Positions 11,914 to 24,735 of a stretch of DNA of 64,000 bases are shown piece after piece. The position numbers were made by a program, and so were the translations under genes. The DNA comes from Euryodendron excelsum (Eukaryota > Streptophyta > Magnoliopsida > Ericales > Pentaphylacaceae): the NCBI GenBank assembly GCA_033060915.1, contig CM065387.1, forward strand, positions 34,540,001 to 34,604,000, written 5' to 3'. The stretch's first letter is position 1. Every line of letters begins with the position of its first letter. The notes beneath the pieces are model-generated. The model searched no databases. It saw only the letters and a list, made by a program, of their open reading frames with translations, and was not told the origin of the DNA.

Positions 11914-14900
11914 ATCAAAATTACAAGTTCACATCAACCAAAGCAAATATGTATGTTTCAGGCCAAATATTCCACTAAGATCAAGAAAGCTTCCATGCGT
12001 TAGAATAGGAAGCATATGTTGAATAAGTTGAAGTGGAGAGTAGCAGATTTGAGAAACATAAATTGCCAGAAGGCACAAATTATCATTTATGAGTTTAGCT
12101 TGGTAACACATTATCAAATATATATTGGATCCTATATATTTACAGATAACGGATTGCTCACAATGTCATCTCAATATAAGAAATTTTTAGACTTAGGAGA
12201 TAGGGTGTGGCAACATTGCCACCCATTTATTATACTACAAGTACCAAGCATATATGTAACATACAATATCATTTATACTAAAACCAATTCCATTGAGATT
12301 TTTACTTCTGAAATCGCAAGGATGAATAATGCAACAGCTAGCTAGAAATACAAATAATATAATGTGAATCAAATGCGGCAGTGAATTCGGACTTACCTTT
12401 TCGTTGTTAAATTGGAAGGAGGACTTGAGATCTTTAACCCAAAGATGTTCTACGTACAACATGCGACAGTCCTACTGATTACTCAAAACTGTAATCAAAT
12501 CCCAAGGAGCCAACTACACTTACATTATCCACAACCCAACTTAAGTGTGTACACACACTCTAATTTATGAGAGAGATGCTCATCAAGGGAGAAGAAGCGA
12601 GAGACCACAAGATATCTCTTTAGTGCAATCTAATCACACATGTATCTGAATATGGGATTTAAGTTCCCTTTAAAGAGAGGGTTTTGCTTTGTATGAACAA
12701 TGCAATAGCTAGAAACACAAATATACTAAGAAGCTCCAATTGAATTAAGAGCTATTATGGTTAATGTTTTGTTTTAAAGTAAAACATTCTTATTCAACCA
12801 CATCATTCTATACATAACTTTTATAAGAATTTGCTGATTGTATAAACATTACCCAACCCCAAATAATCACGGGTGTGCCTCCAAATTAACGTTCTCATAT
12901 GAAATTTGAGAATGAGCCACATGCTATGCAAATCCAAATTAATTTATGATTGCTAGCCAAATTATAGTTTGAAATGTTAGGTAGCATTTACAAATCATCA
13001 TTCATAGGGGATCAGTATCCATAGTCCTGTGCCCTTTGGAATATTTTCACCTAGTTTAGAGTTGGGTGAAAATATTTTCATCCACAGAGAGAGGCCCAAT
13101 ATGTATGGATCATAGTTGTTAATCTTGCACAGCACTGGGCCGTACCGGCCGATACGCACTGCACGAGTGCTTATATGGTGTAAACAGGTTTAAAGAGCGC
13201 ACCGGTTAACTAACCAGCCTATACCAGTCTATACTGAACTGTATCGGACATACCGGCCTGTACTGGACTGTACCGGCTTATACTAGACTATACCGGGATA
13301 TTTAGTTTTTTTTATCCCATTTCTAATGTGTCATTGTATTTTATATTAGTTATTTTTTTTTTGGTGACTTTTAAAATTTTATTATGAGTGATTTCTATAT
13401 TTAGAGTATATATATACACACACAACAATAGTTAGGACCTTTTGGTAGTGATTATTATATCAAAATGTTTAGACTTTTTGTTGGACTATAATAGATAATG
13501 AGTATGTGTTTTAAGTTTTTTAAAATACTTGGAACTTCTGATTTACTGTTTTGAAGACGTTTTAAACTATTTATAACTTGTGTATATTTTGTTATAATAA
13601 GATTTTATTTTACACATCTATAGTATATGCATATTTATATTTTTACATGAATATATAATATTTATAGCGGTAAACCCGATACGGTGCACTGGTACAGTCT
13701 GATTCCGATACGTACTGGTCCAATGACAAAAACGATACAGTGGCCAGTGTGAGATTAACAACTATGGCATGGATAGACTTGGAATTCATGACTTTAGTGA
13801 GGAAAATTTAGTTCTAAATTTTTTTTCAAAGTTTTCATACTTTTTAAAATAGTATGGATATAGATAGATAAAAGAGCATACTACGTTGATTATAGATTAT
13901 TCAACATCAAACATTTTTGGTGGCTTTCTAGGATGTAAATGGGCATTTTTAAATAGTTTACTCAGAATGCTGAGAAAATTTTATTCAAGACATTGTATTT
14001 TACATGATTTGAGCCTTCTTTATCTTTCATGACTCATTTACCATCAAGACTAATGTTGCATTTGTATTCGTGTCTTTAAAATTAATAGATTTGGATATAT
14101 TTGTAAAGAAATATACCTTCATACTATGTTGGATAACTCACATTTTAGACATCAATAAATAAATCTAAGGATCTAAATACCCAAATGACATGCTAAAAAT
14201 ATTTATTTAAAACTTGCTACAAAAAGCTTCTCATTATAGAAGAATGTATTAAAATAAGTTATTTTTTTAGCTTTCTGCTCAGTTCTTTAATCATACTCTA
14301 ATGACTAAGTCACACATGGATTTGCAACTCTCTTGATTTCAAATCTATCCATCTAGACAAAGCCTAATAGCACTAGAAAATTATGGCATTCTATCTCCTT
14401 CAAGTTATTGTGAGTAAATAATTTTATATTTGTATACATAACCAACCCTTGTACTCCATTAAAAGTTACATTTAGGAACTTGAAGAAACATTTCAACACA
14501 CTAACAGATGTTACAAATTTTGACATTGAATTATGATCTCCATGAAGACTTTCACATCTAAACTGCTTTAGCTGGCCATGAAGAATGAGGTTTAGAATAT
14601 GTTTATAGTAAAACTATTTACAGGTTTAGCCATTTGTATCCCTTCAAGTACCTTAGAAGGTTGAGATCAACCCTTGCTTTGAAAGAAATTAATAAACCCA
14701 GAGTTGTGTATTAGTAATTTATGTAGACCAATGGTGGCACAAGAAACAAATTAGGGAAAAAAAGGGCAAAAAGGAAAAGAACTGAGATTAGAGATGCTCC
14801 AACAAGGCTAGATGAACATGTTTATATCTAAATTAATGTTTTACATAGTTGTGCTTAAAATGAAATAAGTCATATATACTAGAGAGATTCAATATGTTGC

Positions 14901-15505
14901 CTTGGCAAACAACAACAAAAATAAAAAGCATAATAAACCATCATCGCCTTAAGCCTCAAATCGCCTCGAGATTGTTGATTTATTTGAAAATAGCTTTGTA
15001 GTTTAGAGTATAATTTATAGAAATGAACCAAATCTCAAATCATTGAAGCCACTAATTCATAGTTGGTTGGTTCAACTGGTGTTAAGAAATTAAATGTATT
15101 TCGGTGTTTACTTCGTTAATTACTTTACATATGGGTTATGCTATACAAATAAACAATCATAATGAATTTTTCTATAGCATAATATGTCTGAATAAGAGCC
15201 TTTTATTTTAAAACAAAAGACATAATATAATGATTGTTAGTTACAAAACTGTCACTATCACTATTACATATTTTGGTGAGAGTTTTTCTATAATTTTTCT
15301 GTTAAAATAACACTTTCCTTATATAATAGAGAAAAATGTTATTCTTCGAGAAAATTTGTGCATAAAATCTTGCTAGAACGATGTGGAAGTAACATTATTA
15401 TAATTAGGAGTTTTAAAGTGAATATTTTTATCTAACTATATCATTTTTGTGATAAGTTTTGTATGAATTTTCTGTTTATACAGCATTACTGAGTTCTACA
15501 AAGCA
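11868..15505. repeat. Duplicated unit B, copy 1
   Basis: A unit of about 3.6 kb, directly repeated from 15,520 onward. Copy 1 starts at AAATTATAGAACATAA with a (GA)n tract (11,887-11,914) and ends at ACTGAGTTCTACAAAGCACC (about 15,486-15,505). It holds no gene. Its only insertion is the DNA transposon at 13,111-13,766. Because it is nearly free of insertions, it works as the reference that reveals every element inserted into copy 2. Confidence 0.85.
13111..13766. mobile_element. Non-autonomous DNA transposon (MITE-like), 656 bp
   Basis: Inverted termini CATAGTTGTTAATCTTGCAC (13,111) and the reverse complement of CATAGTTGTTAATCTCAC (ending 13,766) bound an element flanked by 8-bp near-identical repeats: gtatggat at 13,103-13,110 and gcatggat at 13,767-13,774. 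Unit B copy 2 has the empty site near 17,757. The left arm is packed with TACCGGCC/CTGTACCGG words, and the right arm has GATACGGTGCACTGGTAC. An 8-bp TSD suggests a hAT-type origin; 9 bp (Mutator) cannot be excluded. No transposase is present. Confidence 0.8.
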
Positions 15506-15538
15506 CCTAAATGTTGAAATGCAGAAATTATAGAACAT

Positions 15539-15540
<2 letters not shown>

Positions 15541-15574
<34 letters not shown>

Positions 15575-15613
15575 GTGTGTGTGTGTGTGTGTGTATGAGA
15601 GAGAGAGAGAGAG
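15541..15613. repeat. (AC)15-(TG)12 palindrome followed by (GA)n
   Basis: Fifteen AC units (15,541-15,570) switch at once to TG units (15,571-15,594), making a loop-free inverted repeat with a stem of about 23 bp, then (GA)9. Copy 1 of the unit has only (GA)n at the corresponding place (11,887-11,914). Confidence 0.9.
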
Positions 15614-15828
15614 TCTCAAAATTACTAGTTCGCACCAACCAAAACAAATATGTATGTTTCAGGCTAAATATTCCATAAGCAAGAAAGCTTTCAAGCTTTA
15701 AAAGAGGAAGCATATGATAAATAAATTGAACTCATGCACAAGTGGAGAGTAGCAGATTTGAGAAACATAAATTCTCGGAAGGTACAGATTCTCATTTATG
15801 AGTTTAGCCTATAAAAGTGACAACACAT

Positions 15829-16899
15829 TGTTAGGCTTTTTAGTATTGGCTAATTTCGTAGACAAAAAAACTTTGCTTGTAATTTTGTTTCAAGTTATAT
15901 TTGGGTCAAAAAGTCTAAAATTCAAGTTCAAGCTACCAGAGTACAAGCTGTCCAAGTTGCAATAAAAACATTTAAAATATGCAGAGCTGAAACTTTGGAA
16001 GATATCTCTATGCTCAAATGTTCATTCAAGTTCCATAATATATGGATTCCATGTAACTTTTTAAGAGCAATTTGAGTATGTAGAGAACCATGGCTCGAGC
16101 AAACCATATATGGCTTGAGCAATATATGGATAGTTTATAGAATCAGATATACAGAATGTATCACTCGAAATTGGCTTGAACTTGGTTTGAGTGATGTGCC
16201 AAAGATAGGTTCGAATTAAGCTCTAATCTCATCCAACTCAGTCCAGAATTGAGAACTCTCAAGCCAAGCTGTCTCAACCAATCAAAAGGTAGTTCCAACT
16301 TACTTTTTGAGGAGTCTTAGAGTTGCTACAATAGCCCAGGAAATTGTATGTATTCCATATCTCTAAAATTTAGAAAAGATTGACACAAGAGAAAAGAATA
16401 GAGTGTGAGGAATTTAATTCAAATCTTGGTGAAATAATCATAAATGAGTTGCTGAGCATACAGAGTTCCTTCACCAGAGTACTAAACAGAAGAACATAGT
16501 TGCGAGATTATCTTGGTGGATTCCGAGGACGAGAAAGAACACCGTGGTAATTCGCTGTTGAGGTCAAAGTCAAGGAAAACAGAAACTCGAGGAGTCGAGC
16601 AAGTAAACTTTAACCGAAGTTCGTGAGGATTCGGATAGCATTCGTGGAGTTCATTTGTTATGGTTGTAAGTTGGACTTGTGTAACATGTTCATTATAATA
16701 CTTGGCTCGCTGGACGTGATTTTTTTCCAAGTTGAGTTTCCACGAGAAAAACAATGTCTCTTGTTCTTACTTATCACTTTGATATTACTGATGTGTGATG
16801 AATGCGTGTGAATAATCATATAGGTAAAGAGAACTAGTTTAGGGCTCATATAAGAATAGCTTGTCTTATAAGCGTAAATCCAAGTATTACGAACTTTCA
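15829..16899 (+). mobile_element. Solo LTR, 1,071 bp, TSD cacat
   Basis: It starts TGTTAGGC and ends ACTTTCA, flanked by perfect 5-bp repeats cacat (15,824-15,828 and 16,900-16,904). Unit B copy 1 shows the unoccupied site (ACACATTATCAAAT near 12,109). No coding region or second LTR is present, so it is a solo LTR left by LTR-LTR recombination. The TTTCCACGAGAAAAACA word near 16,735 resembles the U5 region of Copia LTRs. Strand is given for the TG-to-CA reading, which does not by itself fix polarity. Confidence 0.85.
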
Positions 16900-17829
16900 C
16901 ACATTATCAAATATATATTGGATTCTACATATTTACAGGCCTGCTCAAAATGTCATCTCAATATAAGAATTTCTTAGACTTGGAAGATAGGGTGCCACAA
17001 CGTCGCCACCCATTGATTAAATTACTTATACGAAGCATATATATAACATGCAATCATTTTAACTAAAACCAATTCCATTGAGATTTTCAGTTTTGAAATT
17101 CTAAGGAATATCAAACAAATTGTAGAATATAAATCAAATGCAGAAATGAACTCAAATTTACCTTTTCAGTGTCAAATCAAATGAAGGATCTGCAATCTTT
17201 AACCAGAAGATGTCTCATATGCAACACGTGATAGTTCTGCAGATTAATCACTATGGAGTGTAATCAAACCCCTAAAGAGCAAGCTACACTCACACCTTTC
17301 ACAACTCAACTCAATTCAACTCAACTCAACTCAACTTAGGTGCACACACACTCTAGTTTATGAGAGAGGCATTCATTAAGGGAGAAGATGAGAAAGACCA
17401 AAGAAATACAAATATTCTAAGAAATTCAAATTAAATTGAGAGCCGTTATGGTTGGTGTTTTGTTTTAAAGTGAAAGACTCATATTCAACCACATTATTCT
17501 ATACATAAATTTTATAAGAATTTGCTGATTGTATAAGCATTACCCAAACCCAAATAATCACAAGTGCACCTCCAAACCCTGGCATATGAAATTCGAGAGA
17601 ATGAGCCATATGCTATGCATATCCAAATTAATTTATGATTGCTAGCCAAATTTGAAATGTTTGGTAACATTTAAATCATCATTCATAAGAGATCAGTATC
17701 CATAGTTCTATGCCCTTTGTAATATTTTTATCCAGAGAGAGGGATCAATATATATCGGGATAGATTTGGAATTCTTGACTTTAGTGAGGACAATTTGGTC
17801 CCAAAAAAATGTTTTCAAGTTTTGGTACT

Positions 17830-19147
17830 TGATCGCTCCGAAAATGTGCAATATAATAACCACAAGCATATGGTTGGCGATGTAGTTTAAATTTGGTGAG
17901 TCCGAATATCAATTCTTTGAAGATTACGCTCAATATAAGCTATAGGCTTCAACTCGCATCAATTTCTATCAAGATTTACAACAACTCAAAATGAAATTAC
18001 TTCTTAAAAAAGGTAAAAACAAAAACACTTGATTTTGAAAGATTGATTTTGCTAAATTAAAGTTATATTAAAACAATTAAACTATGACAATAAAGGAATT
18101 GGCTCCAATTGATCCAACCACCCAATTCGCCCAAGGTTCCAATGAGGTTAGATAATGCAAATCATTGGCTTCACTGCAAGTGTATGATTCGGAGGATTTA
18201 GACCATTAAAACAATAAAATCAATAATAATCAACTTAGAAATGTAAACGATGAGATTCTTGTCTTCATACCATCGATCTAAGTAGTACTCATACCAAATT
18301 AAAGGTTTGTTCATAGACCCTCAAAGACTCAGTCAAGAACACAAGATTTCAATGGAATATAAGAAATGATTATCTTAGATTCAATTTAATAAAAATTAGC
18401 CCTAGAATTATAGTCCAATTAAAGCCATACATTTGCACCATCGATTTATGCAATCTCTATACCAAATTAAGGCTTGTGCACAGAGATTACTAAACATAGT
18501 CAAGAATTAAGTTTTCTCAATGATCTAGAGTTCAATTGCTAGGAATTAAGAGATTTAAAAAAATAAAACAATGATAAATCCATTACCTCCATTGAAAACC
18601 TTAGAACCCATGGATGATCTTCATAATTGGACCCAAGAGAAGAATTAGCTACTTGTATCCATACAAAATTGAAATGATTCAATGAAAATTGTGCTTGATT
18701 ACAATAAAAATAAAGATCTACATAGAAATCTAGAGTTTCTCTCTCTAAAAACTATAAAAATATGTAAATAAGCTGAGATCCCCAAATTTGGGCCCAAAAT
18801 GGCCTTAAATATGCTGAAAAATAACAAAGTTGCGTGACCCGTTAACTAGGCGTTAGCAAGGCGTTCGAATGCCTTGCTAACCTGATTCAAACACTAAAAA
18901 CATGCCTCTAAATCTCACTGACCGTTCGAACGGGTATAATTCATGAACGGTCACTATTCACCCGTTCAAATGACACTATCATAACATTTTCCACTCTTGT
19001 CCAAATTGTGGCTGAATTGCTCCAAATTAAACTTTACAAAACAAAACAAAACAAAGTAAGTTAATACTAAAATCTAACTAAGAGGTATCTAAACTCCTTA
19101 ACTAAGGCTAACAAAACACAAGTTAAGGTATTTTAATTGCACAATTT
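17830..19147 (-). mobile_element. LTR-A copy b, solo, TSD gtact
   Basis: This reverse-oriented LTR-A matches 59,554-61,051 closely (TATCGCTCCGAA-ATGTGCAATATAATAAC at the left end) and is flanked by gtact at 17,825-17,829 and 19,148-19,152. The family terminus CA is at 19,142-19,143, so the true end may be four bases inside the repeat. The TATA-like word ATATTTAA lies at 18,812-18,805 on the minus strand. No internal region or partner LTR is adjacent. Confidence 0.7.
18852..18970 (-). promoter_or_regulatory. Palindrome block of LTR-A copy b (TTCGAA type)
   Basis: A 30-bp palindrome spans 18,852-18,881: arms GTTAGCAAGGC and GCCTTGCTAAC around GTTCGAAT, one mispair. It is followed by CCGTTCGAACGG-type sites at about 18,921-18,932, GAACGGT near 18,949 and CCCGTTCAAA near 18,960. 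The block lies about 40 bp upstream of the TATA-like word on the minus strand. Confidence 0.65.
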
Positions 19148-19152
19148 GTACT

Positions 19153-20165
19153 GTAATGATTTTGATGCACTTCAGTAGAAAGATTTTTTTATACAAGCGG
19201 AGTACTAAAATGTTACACCTCACAACTTTCCTTATTTTGCTTAACTTCTTTTTATTTATATTTAATAATCATATTATTATTAAAATGCTACCAGTTAAGA
19301 AAACAAGCAAGATTTCATTCATTTTCAAACTCTTCTTATTTATGACCTCTATAGCTTCTTCTTCTCACATCTCTCCCTCCTAGAGTTCTTGCTAGCAAAG
19401 GAAAAGCATCCCTCTCTCTCTCTTTCATTAAAGCTTCTTCTTCTGTAACCATAACTTGTGGATATTGTTTGAACCATTTTCAGAGGAAAAAAAATGTTGC
19501 ATTCTTAACATCAACATCATACAATAGAACATAATGAGAATTGTTACAATGACTATTTTTTTAGAGTTTATTAGTGTTCCCTTTTGCAACCATTATTATA
19601 TTTTCCTTTGACTCGATGACTATTTCCTCTGGGTTATTTCCTCTATGGTTTGTAGTCATATTTCTTATGGTATGCTTCTGGATTTTGTATAACGTGTTTC
19701 ACGAGAGTTTTATCTTTTAGATAAGAAGTTTTTTTTGCCACCATTAAAATTGCTAAACTTGTTGACCTTTGCCTACACAAAGAGACATGAGCAAATTTCT
19801 AGGAATTTCACATTGTGAATATCAAATTGTCATTTTTTGATTGGTATTATTATCACTTACATACGTTACATTACAAAAAGGTATATGTATTGTTCTAGAA
19901 GAACGTTACATGAGTAATATTGGTTTATTTTTTTAGCATGAATTTTTTTCTCTGTCAGTGATGCTTGATCTTGCTAGAAGAGAGAGTTAGTTACAATCAT
20001 TCAGATTTTGTTGTACCAAAAGAGAGAGAGAAACGTGAGAAGTTTTGAAGATTGCCTTGAGGAGTAAAATGTAAAGAGTTTGGAAGGAAAATGATTGTGA
20101 ATGGTAGGACGAGTTTAAAAAGGAAAGAAATCTTGCTTGTTTCCTTATTGATTAGACTAAAAAAG
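19153..20165. other. AT-rich segment of unknown origin
   Basis: This kilobase lies between LTR-A copies b and c and does not align with unit B copy 1, so it is inserted sequence too. It has no recognisable coding frame; a 75-residue frame at 19,156-19,383 is low-complexity and hydrophobic. I cannot assign it to a family. Confidence 0.4.
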
Positions 20166-21299
20166 TGTAATCTCGATCCCGTAATTAGTGGATTGTTAGC
20201 TCTAGTTTAGGTATTAGCTTAGTATTTTATCCTTAAATTGTCCTAAACATGCCTTTTTGATCTAATTGCATGGAATTGAGCATACTTGTAGAAGAAAGGG
20301 CCAAAAAGACATAAACAAGCGATCGCTTGTCCTAAACAAGCGATTGCCCAAAGCAAACAAGCGATCGGCCGAGCGATCGCTGTCGCGCCCAGATTTTTCG
20401 CACTCGAGGAATACTCACACAAGTGGGAAAAATGTTGTACTCTCTCGTTAGAACTCACCCTCCTAGAAGAATGAGTGCGACTAGGTTTGAATTGAAAACA
20501 TGTTTGAATAAAGGGCTTTTGAAAAAGATTCGGAGTCGCCACCTAACTTGATTAAGGTGAGTTAGGTCACCTAAAAACTAAGAATAATCCGAAGACTACA
20601 CTTAGGGTTTTGAAAAACGATTTTGAAAATATCTCCTCAAGAGAGGGTTTTTAGGAAAACAGGTTGTTTGGCAACCTTTGGAAAACATTTAGCCCTTTTT
20701 TTGAAAAAAAACTCCTTTTGGTCTTTGAAATTAGTAATCCTAAGTTCGGAGGTTGGTTACGTGTAGGGAAGACGCACTAAGCTATCACCCTAACCCGCCC
20801 TTTCGGTACCTACATGTCAATCTACCCTAGATTCACCTATGAGAGTCTTCAACTAACTATTGGCCAATCCTATCCACTTTGAAAAACAATGTTTAAAAAT
20901 TATCATGATGCATGATATGCAAGTGCAAGTTAAGAGAATTGAAAAATAGATTTAGAAAGAGATTGATTTGAATTGAAATTGGAAAGTTTGAAAATTGAAA
21001 GTAGAAATTTGAAAATAGAAATTTTAAAATTAGAATTTTGAAAGTAGATTGGAATTTGAGATTTGGAAAGATTTTGGAAACCGCACCCATGAGGGTGGAG
21101 TTGAAAGTTTGAAAAGTGTTGTGACCGCACCTATGAAGGTTGCCTACGTATCCCTTTGGGGGAATCAGGTCAGCCGTAGTTCAGACCGGAGTCCGATTGA
21201 AGGAGATTGATTTGAAGAGAGAAATTGGATTGGAAGAAAGAGATTGAATTGAAAATTGGATTTGATTTGAGATTAGAAGAGGAGATTGGAAATTGAAAT

Positions 21300-22980
21300 T
21301 GAGAAGATTAGACTTGCTTTGGAAAGATTGATTTTGGAAAGACTTGATTTTGGAAAGATGGAGGTTTAGGAAACCTAGACTTAGGAAAGATTTGACTCGA
21401 CTTGGAAGGTTTAGGAGATTTAGGAAAGGTTGGATTTAGGAAATGTTTGAATTAGGAAAGGTCTGGTTTAGGAAAGTTTCAAATTAAGAAAGTTTTGAAA
21501 TTAGGAAAGTTTAACTTAGGAAAGTTTTGAATTAAGAAAGTTTCGAATTAGGAAAGTTTTCAAATTAGGAAATTTTTTGAAATAGGGAAGTTTTGAAAAT
21601 TGGAAAGTTTAGAATTTTAGAAAGGTTTGAAAAAGGGAAGTTTTGAATTTGGAATGTTTTGAAAACAAGGAAGTTTTGAAAATAAGAAAGTTTCGTTTTA
21701 GGAAAGGTTTGAAAAAGGAAAGTTTTCAGTTTAGAAAATGTTTGAATTAAGAAAGTTTTGAGTTTAGAAAAGTCTTAGATATGAAAAGATGTTGAAGTTT
21801 TGGAAAGTTTAGAATTTTGGAGAGATTTAGGTTTAGAAAGATTTAACTTGAGAAAGTTTCAAATTTAGAAAGTTTTGAATTTGGAAAGATTTGAAATTTA
21901 GAAAGTTTAAGATTTAGAAAGTTTTAGAATTTTAGAAAATCTTGAGATTAGGAAAGGTTTGAGTTTAGGAAGAGTTTGAAAACTTAGGTTTGAAAAGTGA
22001 ATATTTGAAAAGAGGGTAGAATTAGGAAAGGGTTGAATTAGGAAAGATTTGAAAGTTTAATGTTTAAAGAAAGATTTGAAAGTTGAATTTCAAAATTTAG
22101 GAAAGATTTTTATGTTCAAGTTTTGAAAACTTAAGATTTAGGAAAGTGGAGGATTAGGAAAGATTTGAGTTAGGAAAAAGTTGGATTAGGAAAGGATTGG
22201 GTTTTGTTTTGAAAAGAGAAGGTTTGATTTTGTTTCCAAAAACGGAGGATAAGATCTAGTTTCCTAAATGGAAGGATTGGATTTGGTTTCCGAAAGGGAA
22301 GATTTGATTTGACAAGGATTTGGAAAGAGGAAGTTTTAGAAACCCTAGTTTTGAAAAATTATAGTTTTGACGTAGAAAAGAGGTTTTGGAAACATGTATA
22401 GTTTGGATGTGAAAACGAGAGGTTTTGGAAACCTAGGTTTAGGGCAAAGTTTGAAAACCATGTTTTTGGGAAGAAAATTTAGGGTTTCCTAATTGTGGGT
22501 TCTAGGGTTTGATTTGGGCTTTAAGGAAAGAGTTTTTGGAAAGTGCGTTTTTAGAAACGAAGATTTTCTAGAAGGGAATCCTAGGGAGGAACTTTTGGAA
22601 AGTGAATTTGAAGAGGGAGTTTTTGGAAAAAGATTTTAAAGAGAAGGAGTTTTGGAAAGTGTGTTTTTAGAAACGTAGATTTTAAAAGGAAAATCCTAGA
22701 GAGGAAATTTCTAGAAGGAAGATTTTGGAAAGAGAGTTTTTTTTAGAAAGGTTTTTGGAGAGAGTTTCTAGGAAGGTGAATCTAGGGAGTGTTTTTGGAA
22801 AGTGAATTTTGAGGAAAAGATTTTGGAGAGGAGTTGAAAAAAAGAGTTTTGAAAAATAGATTTTGGAAGGGAGTTTTTGAAAACAATTTTGAAGAGGAGA
22901 GTTTTAGGAAAGTATGTTGAAAAAGAGATTTTTAGGAAGATGGATTTGGGAAAAAGACTTTTTAGAAGGTATAAAAGCAT
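21300..22980. repeat. Degenerate purine-rich repeat field within LTR-B
   Basis: The plus strand is almost continuously built from variants of TTAGGAAAGTTTTGAA and TTTGGAAAGAG at irregular 12-20 bp spacing, giving strong A/G-over-C bias. The same field recurs at 36,180-37,520 and, complemented, at 34,260-35,230. It has no preserved reading frame. Confidence 0.8.
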
Positions 22981-23873
22981 CTCACTTTCCTAAAGCAATT
23001 CTAACCATAAGAGGGCTAGAACTACTTTAGCAAAGCGGTTTTGGAAAACAATAAGATTTGAAAATATGGAACCTATTGGTCACTTTTAATGTAACACTTT
23101 CCTAAAGCAACCGTAGCCATGAAAAGGCTAGAATCACCCTAGGATTGTGGTTTTGAAAACAAGTTTTTGAAAAAAAGATTTTGATGCAATCTTGAAAACG
23201 AGTTTGAAAACGATTTTGAAAACGAGTTCGAAAACAAAATTTGGAAGATGCAAGACTATGGTATGCACAATGCAATTTGGGGTCGTGAACATACAAGGCT
23301 AAGGCTTCACCACATAATCAAGGGGGCCGGACCCACGTGGTCTTTGGTTAAACTAGAAGAAAGCCCCCGACACGGTGACTCTCCAATAGCCCAATCCTAC
23401 ACATGGACCGGGAATCTCCTTGTTTCAAGCATGCAAAGAAAGGGGGGGGGGGGGGGGGGAAAGAGATGGGGGATTAAAATAGAAAAAACCCAAGTGGGTT
23501 AGGAGAGAGAAGAGAGAGGGGGGAAGTGCGGAAATTTAAATGGAGAACCTACCTTGTATCTTGTTTATTTTGCGCGCCGTGCTTGTCTTCAATCTTCGGT
23601 CCTCGGTCTTTGTCTTGATCTTCATCTTCAGTCTTCAAGAGTTATCTTCAAGCTTTAGATGGCAACTCTTCAAGTCCTTAAAGGAGGGTTGAAGGCTAGT
23701 GTATGAATGTATGGGGGTGTATAGGAGTGTATAGGAGTGTAGGGTTTGTGTAGGGTGGCTAGGGTTTGGAAAACCTAAGGAGGCTAGGGTTTAGGAGGTG
23801 CTCGAGCTCTGTATATCGAAATATGTGATTTCTAGGTTAAGTTTGCAGACCCTTTTCATGTTGAATGAGGCTC

Positions 23874-24005
23874 TGTATTTATAGAGGTTGGACAACACTG
23901 GCGCCTGTTGCAGTGGCGCCAGGCCAAAGTTTACACTGGCGCCACTAGGAGTGGTGCCAGGCCATTTTTTGGCTTGGCGCCACTACTAGTGGTGCCAGCC
24001 ATTTA
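23874..24005 (-). promoter_or_regulatory. TATA box and GGCGCC palindrome block of LTR-B (solo copy 1)
   Basis: On the minus strand the TATA word CTCTATAAATACAG (23,887-23,874) is preceded upstream by CTGGCGCC...GGCGCCAG (23,898-23,922), CTGGCGCCACTAGGAGTGG (from about 23,935) and GGCGCCACTACTAGTGGTGCC-like sequence (about 23,975-23,997). These are nested inverted repeats centred on CACTA(G)TG between GGCGCC arms. Confidence 0.65.
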
Positions 24006-24229
24006 GGAAATATTTAAGGTCGGCAAGCAATGTATCTTTGACTAGATTTGGGTGCCTGTACTAGTGACTACCATGCAATTTTTAACCTGGCTTCATTAGG
24101 AGTGGCTTCGGAAAGTCTGGGAATGATTTGAAGGAGCCGAGAATGAGCCGGGAGGCCAGAAAGGAGCAGGATCACTTAAAATAGTGTCCTGGATGTATTT
24201 GACTTGAGAAATGAGGATAAGATGGGTCG

Positions 24230-24735
24230 GAAAAGTTGACCGGGCCTTTAGGGGCAAAATGGTCAACCGGACCAGGAAACTGCCGGGACAGACTCGGACT
24301 GTCCCGGAAGAAGACTTGGGATCTGGAAACATTATTCAGAATGCTCCCAAAGGTTGCCAGTTTGATTCCCAGAGCCGGCGTGGTCGGAAAAGGAGACCGG
24401 CCCACCAGGGACAAAATAGTCATTTCGCACCGGGTTGGCCAGAACTGACTTGGAATGATCCGGAAAGGTAAAAGGAGGTTGAGAACACTATAAAACGTAG
24501 TCTCAGGAGGTTACCGGTTTGATACCCAGAGCCGGTGTGGTCGAAAAAGGAGACCGGCCCACTAGGGGAAAATGGTCATTTTGTACCGAGTTGGCCGAAA
24601 CTGACTCGGAATGATCTAGAAAGGTAAAGGAAGGTTGAGAATACTATAAAAAGTATTCTTGGAAAATTACCGGTTTCATACCCAGAGCCGATGTGGTCAA
24701 AAAAGGAGACCGGCCCACCAAGGGTAAAATGGTCA
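24230..24735. repeat. Tandem repeat of about 156 bp in LTR-B (solo copy 1)
   Basis: Units are marked by ACCGGTTTGATACCCAGAGC-like sequence; the AGAGCCGG word recurs near 24,371, 24,528 and 24,684. Each unit also contains GGAGACCGGCCCAC and AAAATGGTCATTT. A partial unit begins near 24,230. The second solo LTR has the same repeat at 38,735-39,260. Confidence 0.8.

Noticed and set aside
24096..24471. Overlapping short frames in the 156-bp repeats
   Set aside because: They lie in several frames on both strands within LTR-B with no domain; they result from moderately GC-rich repeat DNA.
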